Assembly (NCBI RefSeq): GCF_012844305.1
Contig: NZ_JABANE010000030.1
Coordinates: forward strand, 1 to 64,000
DNA length: 64,000 nt
Source: Flammeovirga aprica JL-4
Lineage (GTDB): Bacteria > Bacteroidota > Bacteroidia > Cytophagales > Flammeovirgaceae
Direction of reading: 5' to 3'
Shown: piece after piece, positions 27,058 to 35,894 of the stretch
How positions within the stretch are numbered: position 1 is the stretch's first letter
How the letters are laid out: the number at the start of each line of letters is the position of its first letter
Made by a program: the position numbers and the translations under genes
The notes under the pieces: generated by a model
Database searches by the model: none
Seen by the model: only the letters and a program-made list of their open reading frames with translations
What the model was told of the DNA's origin: nothing

Positions 27058-28824
27058 TTATTGATACAGGTAAATGTCAGTAATAGTGATAAAAGTACCG
27101 GCACTTTCTGATGTTATTGCTACTTTGGCATTTAAAGCATTAACCCTGAATCTAATATTTTTAAGACCAATCCCTTCATTAGCGTCATAAGTATTAAAAC
27201 CGATACCATTGTCTTCATAGAAGATAGACATCATCTGTGATTTTTCGTCAAGCATAAAATCAATAAAAATATCTGTAGCTTTACTGTGTTTGATGGCGTT
27301 GCTGAAAAGTTCTTGAATAATTCTGTAACTATGATTCTTAACCATTTGTGATTTTATAGGTATTTCAATGCCGTAATTGACATGAATATTTAGATAAGCA
27401 CTTTTGTATTTCGCGCAAAGGTCGAGTAAAATATCTTCAAAATCTTCCTTATCATATTCTGGTGAAACCAACCCGTGACTGAGACTTCTCACACTTTTTA
27501 TGGTATGTTTTAAGATCTCTTTTACATTATCAGTATCAAGGTCTTTGGATTTGTTGATCAATGCTAGATTCCCGCCCACATGATCATGAAGTTCTCTGCC
27601 AATTCTATTTCTTTCATCTTCTTGTCCTTTTATCACTGCTAAAGAGTATTTCTGTTGGATTAATTGATTTTGAATTTGTAACTCATTACGTTCTTGAATG
27701 ATAGAAGAAGTTTTCTTTAAAATGAGCAAAAGATAATAAATGATGTCAATAGTGAAGATGATAAAATAAAGTGTTCTTGTGATATTGAGTTTTTCATAAA
27801 CCCCCATGTTTGGCATCACAGAGAAAATCACTATAAATAAGGTAGTGAATAAGAAGATAGCCAAAGTAGGTATAGCCAATTTTTCTTTTTCTCTAATACC
27901 AGTAATGATTACCACTAGGTAAAGACAGAATATTATTAGTGTAAAAACTGTGGCGAATTGTGCAAGAAAGAAATTGACAATATTGGGGTAATAGGATGCG
28001 AAAGGATACATCAATAGCCCAATAATTCCAATAACAGTAGCTAGATTAACGATTTTAAAAGCCCACTTTGGTATTTTTTTAGTGTTATTGAAAATCAGAT
28101 AGATATAAAAATAGAATGTGAAAACTGAGTAAGAATAAGACCCAAAAATTAGTAAGTATTTTGTGAAGCCGAAGTATTCATGACTCAATAAATTGGTAAT
28201 AACACCACTTTCTGTTTCAAAAAATAAGAAAGCACTGACCGAACTTAATGTATAGAATAAGAAAAGCTTTTCTTTAATGATCAACCCTAGAATCACACCT
28301 ATAAATAACAAGCTGATGACAATGGTACGGGTAGTGAGTTTAATACTCTCTTCATAATCAATCTCTTTTTTAAACTCTTTTTCTGTCATCACCCAAAAGA
28401 GCTTATCAACAGGAAAGCCTTTATTATCAATTCGATAATAAAAATCTACTTTCTCTCTTCCATTAAGTCGGAATGATACAGGAATACCCAAACTACGATC
28501 ATATTCGGTAGGGTTTGAGTTATTCTCAATATCTACTAATAAAGTAGTACCTTTTCTATCGACTTTCCATAACTTAAAATCTTCAAAAAGAATATAGTTA
28601 AACCGCAATACATAGTTTTCGGCAATAGTACTGTGGATCGATATTTTGTAAAACTGAGCGTCTAAAAAATCATAATTTTCTGAAATACATTCTGAGTCAC
28701 CAGGGATATTTTGGATGTCAAATTCTGAAAGTGTACACTGAGAAACAATTAAATTTGTGTCTGTTTGAGAGTAGGTATTAACCGCAAAAAGTAGTAGCAA
28801 TATATTGGTGAAAATAATACGCAT
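27058..28824 (-). CDS. 7TMR-DISM sensor histidine kinase (NarL-type)
   Basis: The 588-residue protein starts with a signal peptide (to about residue 20), an extracytoplasmic domain of the 7TMR-DISMED2 kind (about 25-165) and seven membrane segments (about 168-370). A coiled-coil and a HisKA_3 domain follow with the phosphoacceptor H413 in RNRIGRELHDHVGG, then an HATPase domain with N509 (ELFSNAIKHS) and DNGIGF near 538. It autophosphorylates and should pass phosphate to the LuxR-type regulator encoded two bases upstream. The extracytoplasmic domain type often binds carbohydrates, but the ligand is unknown. Confidence 0.92.
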   Translation of the reverse strand: MRIIFTNILLLLFAVNTYSQTDTNLIVSQCTLSEFDIQNIPGDSECISENYDFLDAQFYKISIHSTIAENYVLRFNYILFEDFKLWKVDRKGTTLLVDIENNSNPTEYDRSLGIPVSFRLNGREKVDFYYRIDNKGFPVDKLFWVMTEKEFKKEIDYEESIKLTTRTIVISLLFIGVILGLIIKEKLFLFYTLSSVSAFLFFETESGVITNLLSHEYFGFTKYLLIFGSYSYSVFTFYFYIYLIFNNTKKIPKWAFKIVNLATVIGIIGLLMYPFASYYPNIVNFFLAQFATVFTLIIFCLYLVVIITGIREKEKLAIPTLAIFLFTTLFIVIFSVMPNMGVYEKLNITRTLYFIIFTIDIIYYLLLILKKTSSIIQERNELQIQNQLIQQKYSLAVIKGQEDERNRIGRELHDHVGGNLALINKSKDLDTDNVKEILKHTIKSVRSLSHGLVSPEYDKEDFEDILLDLCAKYKSAYLNIHVNYGIEIPIKSQMVKNHSYRIIQELFSNAIKHSKATDIFIDFMLDEKSQMMSIFYEDNGIGFNTYDANEGIGLKNIRFRVNALNAKVAITSESAGTFITITDIYLYQ

Positions 28825-28826
28825 TT

Positions 28827-29432
28827 TTATGTTAGGAGGTTTTCAACGGCATATTTGATTAATCCTGCCTTTGAATCAATTTTTAATTTTTGTTTAATTT
28901 TTTTGCCATGAGTGATTGCTGTATCTGGACTTATATTTAATAAATCTCCAATTTCTTTCATTGTTTTTCCCATAGCGATATATCTAAGCACTTGTTCTTC
29001 TCTAGGTGAAATAGGCGTGAAGCTATTATCAGTGTTGAAATTGTCTTGGTCAATTTTCGGGCTCATATATACTTGATCATTCAGCACAGCTTCAGTAGCC
29101 TTGATAATATCTTCCACATTATCATCTTTGAGCATATAACCTAGCACTCCAAGCTTTTTCGCCTTTCTAATCAAAGAAGGTTTATTGTGCATGGAAATGA
29201 TAAGGTATCTAGTTTTTTCACCTCTATCAATCACAGTTTTGATCAATTCCAATCCTTTCATATGTGGCATGTCCATATCAACAAACGCCATATCGAAATC
29301 ATTGAAATTAACAGAAAGAGAGAGCAGTGGGTCATGGATAGTGACAATTTCTGATGGAATATATTTTTCAATAATTTGTTTCAATCCGTTACTAAACAAT
29401 TCGTGGTCGTCAATTATAAGGAACTTGTACAT
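28827..29432 (-). CDS. LuxR/NarL-type response regulator
   Basis: The ATG at 29432 (MYKFLIIDDHELF) is preferred over one eight codons upstream and gives 201 residues. The receiver domain has acidic D8/D9, phosphoacceptor D52 in FVDMDMPHMKG and the conserved lysine in GYMLKDD. The C-terminal LuxR helix-turn-helix is at about 137-197 (LSPREEQVLRYIAMGKTMKEI-like). It lies two bases before the histidine-kinase gene, so the two form one transcription unit. Targets may be the secreted pair downstream (inference). Confidence 0.93.
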   Translation of the reverse strand: MYKFLIIDDHELFSNGLKQIIEKYIPSEIVTIHDPLLSLSVNFNDFDMAFVDMDMPHMKGLELIKTVIDRGEKTRYLIISMHNKPSLIRKAKKLGVLGYMLKDDNVEDIIKATEAVLNDQVYMSPKIDQDNFNTDNSFTPISPREEQVLRYIAMGKTMKEIGDLLNISPDTAITHGKKIKQKLKIDSKAGLIKYAVENLLT

Positions 29433-29554
29433 TTTAGTTAAGTTGTATGAATACAATATAGACTCTGAAAGTTAAGCCAAATAATACTCTAATGAAATAC
29501 CAACTAATGGGTATTTTGCCACCAAACACATGTATAAATCAATAAAAAATAATG

Positions 29555-32239
29555 TTATTTTAAGTCGTTGATAAATTTATCAAGATCCACCTCTTTATCA
29601 AGCCCCATTTTTTTCCTTAATCGATAGCGGTTCATGATTACACTTCGATTGGTGATGTTCATGATATTTGCAATTTCATTATTATTTAAATTAAATCGAA
29701 TAAGTGCAATTAATCGGTGGTCATGTGAAGTCAGCTGAGGATATTTTTCATTGAGAGAGACAATAAAATCATGGTGTAGTTCGGAGAAAAGTTTATAAAA
29801 AATAAAGTTTTTCTTATCATTATTCATTTCATCATCAATTCTATCGATCCATAATTTTGCATTTTTATGTTTGATGATAGAAAGGCCTTCACTGAGCTGT
29901 TTCAGAAAGTCATTTTTTCTGGAAAGTTCTTCAGCATATTTTATAAGCTGTTCATTTTTTATCTCAAGTGTTTTCTTGTCCAGGTCTACCTTTTGCTGTT
30001 TCTTCTGTTTTATTTCAGCTTTCCGATTCATGATTTTCCAGGCATTGTAGACAATTACATAAAGAAGGAATAATACAAAAATCAAAGGCAATATAACCCA
30101 ATAGGTCTGATACCATTTTTTCTGTATGGAAACTGAAATCGAGGTGATGCTCGTTGAACTATTGTTGATTTTTGTCTCCACAACAAAATCGTATTCTCCA
30201 CCACTTAAGGTGGTATACTCTCGTTCATTGGCAATACCCCAATCGGACCAGTGTTCATCAAAAGGAATTAATTTTGTCCTGTATTCAACAATGTCATTTT
30301 TATCTTTTGCGACACCAAAAATAAACTTGATGTTATTTTCCTTTTTAGTCAATTCAATTTTTTTTGAACGGTAAGGATAAAGCAGTTTTCGACTGATGTT
30401 ATTTTTATCAGATGCTATAACTTTTGAAATAACGGGCTGTGGAAGGTCTATAGATCTGTATTTTGAATTAGGGTCAAAAGTTTTTACTCCTCTTTCAGTA
30501 GCAATCTGAAGTTCGCCTTTATAAAATGATATAAATTCATGATCCTTTAAGAATTGATATTGAAGCGATTTGAAAAGGTTGCTGTAATCATAAAAATTTC
30601 CATTGACAATATTGACTCTCATATGTAGTTTTTCATCACTAATATAAGCAAAAGTAAGTCCTTTGTCTATGATTTGAAGTGCCGTAATATTTGGGTCAAC
30701 TAACTGTGAAAAGGAGGAGGGCATTTTAATAGTTTCGAAAGTACCATTTGTAAATGTGGAAACCTTTCCGTTTACTAAAAATAGGATTTCTCCGTTTGCC
30801 TGAGGAAATATCTTTTGTACGGAAGGGAATTGTACAATAGATAGTTTGTTATTTGCATTGTATTGGTACTGATGCAAAACACCAGGAGCAGTTTTAGCCC
30901 ATATACATTGATTTATTTTATCAATATAGACTTTAGGACTTCCTCTGTGTTTTAGATTTTCTTCAATTTGAAAATGATTATTTTGGATTTTGGAAAGGTG
31001 AAATCCAGAATAGGTTGAGATAAAGTAATGCTCGTTTAAGGACGCAATATCCATAACACCAACCGAAGTATAAAGCGGTATGATTTGATTCTTTTCGAAT
31101 TTAAAGAGTCCTTTATCATGACAAATATAGATAGTACCTTTAATTTTTTTTATGTTCCATACCTGACCTTGTGAGTTGGGGATAATTTGGAAAGGATCAT
31201 TGTTTTGTGAAAAATACAAACCCTTGTTAGTTGCCAGTAAAATAGAAGAGTCATCAAGGTTAAGAATTTTATAAGTAGCACCTCTATTGAAGATTGTTTT
31301 AATTTCTCTCTGTAACTCAACCTTGGAAATACCATAATCTAAACCACACCAAATATCTCCATTTTCATCATTGAAAACAGCTAAAATAGTATCATCTTTT
31401 AGCCCTTCTTTGGAAGAAATGTGTTGTGTGATTTTCTGTTTTTCAAGAGAATAAATAAAAAGTCCTGCTGATATAGTACCAATCATCAGACTTTCACTAT
31501 TATAGGATTTTATACAGAAAATTCCTTCTTGATAGATTTCTTTTGGCAGATCGATTACTTTCTGTACAATACCGCCATTGAAAGAGTAAATAGCTCCATT
31601 AATATGAAGAATATAAAGTTCGTTGGTATGAGTGAATAGATTTCTTACTTTCTCATGTTCTATTAATGTGTCTACTGCCACAAACTTGTTGTTTGTGATG
31701 TGTCCAATATGATTTTTGTTATCAGTGACCCATATAGCATTATTCCATTTTTTTAAACTCGAAAAACCCTCAGGAGTTCTCACTCGTTTTAAGTCTTCAC
31801 TGTTTTTATTAAAAATGATTACTTGCTCTTCAGTTCTAAAATAGACATTTTGATCTATGACTTCAATGTCCCAGATTTGACCGCCATTTACAGTTCCGCA
31901 TTGTTTATATTTATAAGTGGTATTATCATCTCTGTAAAAATACCCAAATTCAATATTACCACCACACCAAATCAGATCGTCTTGCACTGCAAGCGAAATG
32001 ATCACATCATTATTTTGTGTGGTTATTAATTCCCAAGAATCATTGATATTAACTAAAAGACCACGGTTATTCGCTATGTAAATAATACCATTCTGATCTT
32101 TAGCAATATCCCAGTTTTGCCTGCCTGCATTATAATTCAAACGGTCATATGATGTAACCGAAGGTATGATAGGTTGACTGACGCAAATTAAATAATGCAG
32201 TAAAAAAATTATAGTAATACTAATTTCTTTCATAAGCAT
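29555..32239 (-). CDS. Propeller/Y_Y_Y transmembrane regulator with LuxR-type HTH
   Basis: The 894-residue protein has a signal peptide (to about residue 22), two-component-regulator propeller repeats (about 30-620; DxxGxIWxxxxxG-like blocks such as NGDIWCGLDYGI), a Y_Y_Y domain (about 640-705), one membrane segment (about 713-731), a coiled-coil and a LuxR-type helix-turn-helix (about 836-890, NNNEIANIMNITNRSVIMNRYRL). It lacks kinase and receiver domains, so it is a membrane-bound one-component regulator in which ligand binding outside would control DNA binding inside. In Bacteroidota such proteins often respond to polysaccharide fragments. It sits 122 bases upstream of the response-regulator gene. 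The start may be either of two ATGs two codons apart. Confidence 0.88.
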   Translation of the reverse strand: MLMKEISITIIFLLHYLICVSQPIIPSVTSYDRLNYNAGRQNWDIAKDQNGIIYIANNRGLLVNINDSWELITTQNNDVIISLAVQDDLIWCGGNIEFGYFYRDDNTTYKYKQCGTVNGGQIWDIEVIDQNVYFRTEEQVIIFNKNSEDLKRVRTPEGFSSLKKWNNAIWVTDNKNHIGHITNNKFVAVDTLIEHEKVRNLFTHTNELYILHINGAIYSFNGGIVQKVIDLPKEIYQEGIFCIKSYNSESLMIGTISAGLFIYSLEKQKITQHISSKEGLKDDTILAVFNDENGDIWCGLDYGISKVELQREIKTIFNRGATYKILNLDDSSILLATNKGLYFSQNNDPFQIIPNSQGQVWNIKKIKGTIYICHDKGLFKFEKNQIIPLYTSVGVMDIASLNEHYFISTYSGFHLSKIQNNHFQIEENLKHRGSPKVYIDKINQCIWAKTAPGVLHQYQYNANNKLSIVQFPSVQKIFPQANGEILFLVNGKVSTFTNGTFETIKMPSSFSQLVDPNITALQIIDKGLTFAYISDEKLHMRVNIVNGNFYDYSNLFKSLQYQFLKDHEFISFYKGELQIATERGVKTFDPNSKYRSIDLPQPVISKVIASDKNNISRKLLYPYRSKKIELTKKENNIKFIFGVAKDKNDIVEYRTKLIPFDEHWSDWGIANEREYTTLSGGEYDFVVETKINNSSTSITSISVSIQKKWYQTYWVILPLIFVLFLLYVIVYNAWKIMNRKAEIKQKKQQKVDLDKKTLEIKNEQLIKYAEELSRKNDFLKQLSEGLSIIKHKNAKLWIDRIDDEMNNDKKNFIFYKLFSELHHDFIVSLNEKYPQLTSHDHRLIALIRFNLNNNEIANIMNITNRSVIMNRYRLRKKMGLDKEVDLDKFINDLK

Positions 32240-32273
32240 ACAATTTACGTCTTTTTTGAATCTATAAAAACAA

Positions 32274-32320
32274 GAAGAGCATGTTATTCTATTTCGTTCA
32301 GATTGAATAACATGCTCTTC
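32274..32320 (-). terminator. Terminator of the NUMOD4/HNH-like gene
   Basis: A perfect 16-bp inverted repeat (GAAGAGCATGTTATTC with GAATAACATGCTCTTC) with a 15-base loop is followed on the minus strand by TTGTTTTTATAG. It also lies just upstream of the propeller regulator's start and insulates that gene. Confidence 0.85.
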
Positions 32321-32364
32321 ATTGAAAGTACAAAAAGTACTTTTTTTAGAATCGTGAATAACCG

Positions 32365-32958
32365 TTAAAGGGACTCTGTTTCTTTTTCTGGTTTCTTCTT
32401 GCCAAACAGTTCTTTTATAATAACGTGAGGATATACTGTATGTCTTTTTCCTTCATAATCCTCAGTGTCGAAAAATGAAATTTTACCATTCAGTCTTTGC
32501 TTGATCGGCTTAGGATTACCGCTTTTAAAAGACAGAACGTCACCTTTAGAATTAATACTCAAAAACGGCAATTTTGGTATTGGTAAATAAAGGCGGTTGT
32601 TCTTTACATATTTCTCTGGAGCATAGTTAAATTCCTGTTTTCCCTTTAGAGGAACCCACTTTAAGTTTTCTACTCTATTATCATAAATGTCTCTGTTCAC
32701 GTGCCAAACTTTCTTCCCTTTAGGGCTGAAAACTGGCAGAAATGTTCTTCCTACAAGCGTATGCAAATAAGCAGTACTTTTAATTTTTTTACCGTCTTTA
32801 TCCTTTTTTAAGGTAACCTTAAGTTTTTGTGTCACATTACATTTATAAGCTTTTAAAAAATTAAAATTACCTTCCTCATAATCTCGTTTAAGTAAAACGA
32901 GACCGTCCATATTTAGCATATAGTCGGGGAAACCTGGTATTTCTTCAAATCTTCTCAA
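32365..32958 (-). CDS. NUMOD4/HNH-like protein, orphan
   Basis: The 197-residue protein starts at a TTG (32958); there is no usable ATG before the first motif, and an in-frame stop lies five codons upstream. Residues about 3-40 look like a NUMOD4 DNA-binding motif (EEIPGFPDYMLNMDGLVL). About 85-105 resembles an HNH core (VWHVNRDIYDNRVENLKWV), keeping H, N and the NLxW ending but with the usual HxDG-N segment changed. A second NUMOD4-like half follows at about 125-170. Such proteins are usually homing endonucleases of phages and introns. Here it is a free-standing chromosomal gene with its own terminator, possibly a domesticated or decayed nuclease. Confidence 0.7.
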   Translation of the reverse strand: MRRFEEIPGFPDYMLNMDGLVLLKRDYEEGNFNFLKAYKCNVTQKLKVTLKKDKDGKKIKSTAYLHTLVGRTFLPVFSPKGKKVWHVNRDIYDNRVENLKWVPLKGKQEFNYAPEKYVKNNRLYLPIPKLPFLSINSKGDVLSFKSGNPKPIKQRLNGKISFFDTEDYEGKRHTVYPHVIIKELFGKKKPEKETESL

Positions 32959-33281
32959 GGTGATTGCTAGTTAAGTCTATTATTAATAGTATTGTTTGCT
33001 AGATTTAATTTAATGATATTAATAGTCAATTTAAATATCTAAAAATCAAGCTTGCAAAAACAACAACAAATCAATTTATTTACAGATATGTGGCTTTAAT
33101 AATAAAGCATTAAATAAATGAGTCGTAATTCACATATCTTATTTTCAAATATAAATATGATGTTTTCTTAAGCAAGCGTAGCAAAGTATGTATTAATGGA
33201 AAATTAACTTATTAAATTTTAATATTAAAGTAAATTAACATATCAATGAATGTAAATTCATGAATAATAACCTACATCAGC
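32959..33281. other. Divergent intergenic region
   Basis: These 323 bases lie between the minus-strand NUMOD4/HNH-like gene and the plus-strand HEAT-like gene. The sequence is AT-rich with no open frame. Apart from one promoter candidate on the minus strand (33146-33175), nothing was recognised. Confidence 0.5.
33146..33175 (-). promoter_or_regulatory. Candidate promoter of the NUMOD4/HNH-like gene
   Basis: On the minus strand TTG (33175-33173) is followed after 19 bases by TATATTTG (33153-33146), a full match to the Bacteroidota TTG / TAnnTTTG pattern. It would give a leader of about 180 bases, longer than usual. Confidence 0.4.
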
Positions 33282-33785
33282 ATGAAAAGACTTTTCAGTT
33301 CAAAAGAAGATAGAGATCAATATGTGGCTAAAATTATAAAAGAAAAGAAGCAGGATTGGCTATATAATGAAGTGAAAAAACATGACGATCAACATGGAAA
33401 TCAGTTAGCATGGGCTTTATCTGTGCTTTGCGATTTGGAAATAACTTGGTTTGAGAAACATATTGATGACGTTATACTCTGGTTGCCAGCAATTAAGACT
33501 CAGGGAATAAAGCGTTCTGTTTTGAGATCAGTTGTACCTCAACCTTTGTCTACAGAAAAAGAAGGAGAGTGGGTAGATTACCTTTTTGAACTTACTCAAG
33601 ATATGGAAACAGATATAGCTGTAAAAGTGCACGCTATAGAAATATTGTCAAAATATGTACTTCACTATCCTGAACTGGCCAATGAGTTGTATTTAATCCT
33701 AGAGGATAATTTGCCATACTATGGGCCGGCATTAAAATCAAGAAGTAAGCGGGTGATGAAAAAGCTGAGTAAGGTATTGGGCTAA
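33282..33785 (+). CDS. HEAT-repeat-like protein, 167 residues
   Basis: No named family was recognised. The protein is soluble and almost wholly helical, with paired helices and the spacing of HEAT-type repeats (QLAWALSVLCDL, TQGIKRSVLRSVV, AVKVHAIEILSKYV, PALKSRSKRVMKKL). It probably binds another protein. It stands alone between the HNH-like gene and the acyltransferase. A small composite hairpin follows its stop. Confidence 0.6.
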   Translation: MKRLFSSKEDRDQYVAKIIKEKKQDWLYNEVKKHDDQHGNQLAWALSVLCDLEITWFEKHIDDVILWLPAIKTQGIKRSVLRSVVPQPLSTEKEGEWVDYLFELTQDMETDIAVKVHAIEILSKYVLHYPELANELYLILEDNLPYYGPALKSRSKRVMKKLSKVLG

Positions 33786-33796
33786 CTATAAGAAAG

Positions 33797-33844
33797 ACAG
33801 TCATTCTATATTTATTTATAGAAACTATTGTATAATAAGACTGT
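33797..33844 (+). terminator. Weak composite hairpin after the HEAT-like gene
   Basis: An inner stem TTCTATA/TATAGAA and an outer stem ACAGTC/GACTGT are separated by unpaired bases and followed by ATTTTC. It is placed as a terminator would be, but the fold is loose. Confidence 0.35.
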
Positions 33845-33915
33845 ATTTTCAGTGTTATCAGTAAAGTAATTTTATTTGTCTATATCTTACTATATTTCTA
33901 AAACCTAAAAACAGA

Positions 33916-34995
33916 ATGAGTAAACAAAAGATATTGCCTAATTTACAGCCGTTAAGAGGCTTTTTAGCCTTGTGTGTGGTTATTTTTCATATACCCGAAA
34001 TATCTAAAACTGTCAATATTGTTTCGTTCTCGGACTGGCCTATTTTTCACAAAGGAGAAGAAGCGGTTTGGGTATTTTTTACTTTGAGTGGATTTCTAAT
34101 CATTGGTCAATTGTATAAAGAATTGAAAAATGGAGATGTTGCCATCAGGAAATTTTACATCAGACGAATTCTAAGAATTTACCCTGTATATTATGTGGTA
34201 TTACTTTTTGGGTTTGCTTATTATAGTTTAATTCTTCCAGCATTTAATATTGATTACCCGATTGAATATTCAATAGTAGAAGGGTTGGCGTGGTGTATTG
34301 GTTTTTTGCCCAATGTGTTTAAAGTTTTGTATGCACCAGGAGCGATTTTACTTGTGTTATGGTCTATTGGAATTGAAGAACAATTTTATTTGATGGTGGC
34401 ACCACTTGCCAAGATTTCTAAACCTAGACCGTTTATTATCGGATTGATTGTATTTACCATCGTCAGTTTTATCTTATTTTTTCTGCCTGGTTTTGACTTC
34501 CTAAGAAAATATCATTTTATCTATTTTTATATGTCTTTTGGTGGACTTTTATCTGTCTTACATTATGAAGGTAAAACTGATTTTCTAATCATTAAGAACG
34601 ACATATTAAGATTGGTATATTACTTTATGTTTTTTGGTTACTTTTTTACGGATGCTTTTGTATTTAGCCAAGATGTATGGATCCACCTTTTCTCCTTCCC
34701 ATTTTTTGGTATTTTCATTTTAAATATTTCGAATGAGAAAATGTTTGTAATCAACAATAAAGTACTGAATTACTTAGGAACTATTTCTTATGGTGTATAC
34801 ATGTATCATATGATAGCCATTAACTTCATTTTATTTATTGTAATGAAATTAGAAGATAAACTTGGTTTAAGTGATATTTCATTAATTCTGCTCATTAATT
34901 TATCTTGTATTATTTTGACTATTATCATTTCTCATCTTTCCTTTTTCTATTTTGAGAAGCCTTTTCTCAAGCTTAAAAAGCGATTTAATGCTTGA
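33916..34995 (+). CDS. Acyltransferase 3 family membrane protein (OafA/YrhL type)
   Basis: The 359-residue protein has about ten membrane segments and the family's opening motif LQPLRGFLALCVVIFHIPE, in which the histidine of FHIPE (about residue 33) is the expected catalytic base, followed by RIYPVYYVV and the later SYGVYMYHM. Members move acetyl or other acyl groups onto sugars at the inner membrane. Its position at the head of the exopolysaccharide locus suggests that it decorates the polymer. It is separated from the next gene by 227 bases without a recognised signal, so it may be a separate unit. Confidence 0.9.
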   Translation: MSKQKILPNLQPLRGFLALCVVIFHIPEISKTVNIVSFSDWPIFHKGEEAVWVFFTLSGFLIIGQLYKELKNGDVAIRKFYIRRILRIYPVYYVVLLFGFAYYSLILPAFNIDYPIEYSIVEGLAWCIGFLPNVFKVLYAPGAILLVLWSIGIEEQFYLMVAPLAKISKPRPFIIGLIVFTIVSFILFFLPGFDFLRKYHFIYFYMSFGGLLSVLHYEGKTDFLIIKNDILRLVYYFMFFGYFFTDAFVFSQDVWIHLFSFPFFGIFILNISNEKMFVINNKVLNYLGTISYGVYMYHMIAINFILFIVMKLEDKLGLSDISLILLINLSCIILTIIISHLSFFYFEKPFLKLKKRFNA

Positions 34996-35222
34996 GAATA
35001 GTTGTGAGTTTTTTTTCATTTGTTAATAAATAGTACTTTTCTAACAATCTATATTCCAATAAAACTGAAATAAAGCATAGAATACTTATTCCTTCAAAAG
35101 TTTACTAAATTATACTTAGTACTTATAACTTTATGTATTACTTAAATGAAAGTATACTAGAACCTACGAGACCAATAGTAGTGAGATACTAATATTTAAT
35201 CTAAACTCTTGATGCTTGATTA

Positions 35223-35879
35223 ATGAATGTCAAAAAAATCACCATATCATTATTCATTTTTATGCTATATTCTATTCAAACTTATGCTCAGTTTGAAACT
35301 AATATAAACTATAAACTACTCGATTCACTCAAGGAATTACGGTATGATGTTGCCTATTCTTTGAAAATTCAGCAAGAAGATATATTTGCTGCTCAACAAG
35401 CACTTTATTCCACTCAAAAAAGCTGGTTGGCGTCTTTTACCATTGGCGTAAGTAGTTTTAGATATTCTTCAGATGGAGCTATCACACAAATTTCAGCATT
35501 TTCTGATATAGGAATTACACTTTCCTTAGACCTTTATTCGTTTGCTTCTTTGAATAACAGGATTCGGATTGCAAAACACGAATTAAGAAAAAAGGAGTAT
35601 CAATATCTAAGTCAGCAAAAAGCGATGGAAAGAGAATTAGTAGGGGTATATTCTACTTATTTACTTGCTGTAGAAAAACTTAAATTATTAACGAGTCAAG
35701 AATCAAATCAACTTGAAATATTAAATCTTGTAAAAGAAAAATTTCTCAGAGGAGAAGCAAAAATTGATGATTATCTAGCCGTCGAAGAACTGTTGGAGAA
35801 AACGCGAATTGCCAAAATTGAAGCTGAAGTAGCTTCGGAAATGGCTTATAAAGAATTACAAATACTTACAACAGATTAA
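35223..35879 (+). CDS. Half-size TolC-like outer-membrane protein
   Basis: The 218-residue protein has a signal peptide (to about residue 23, TYAQ) and reads like a single outer-membrane-efflux repeat: a long helix (about 28-68), two short strands (about 70-110, FTIGVSSFRYSSDG and GITLSLDLYSF) and a second long helical pair (about 112-215). TolC proteins normally have two such repeats in 430-500 residues, so this is half size; the frame is open and complete, not an obvious truncation. It lies 15 bases before the Wzz-like gene. A role as the outer-membrane part of the polysaccharide exporter is inferred from its position. Confidence 0.7.
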   Translation: MNVKKITISLFIFMLYSIQTYAQFETNINYKLLDSLKELRYDVAYSLKIQQEDIFAAQQALYSTQKSWLASFTIGVSSFRYSSDGAITQISAFSDIGITLSLDLYSFASLNNRIRIAKHELRKKEYQYLSQQKAMERELVGVYSTYLLAVEKLKLLTSQESNQLEILNLVKEKFLRGEAKIDDYLAVEELLEKTRIAKIEAEVASEMAYKELQILTTD

Positions 35880-35894
35880 CCGGTTAGATATTTA

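Noticed and set aside
35223-35879. Pseudogene of a full-length TolC
   Set aside because: The frame is complete with signal peptide and natural stop, and the next gene begins 15 bases later; no remnant of a second repeat was seen.
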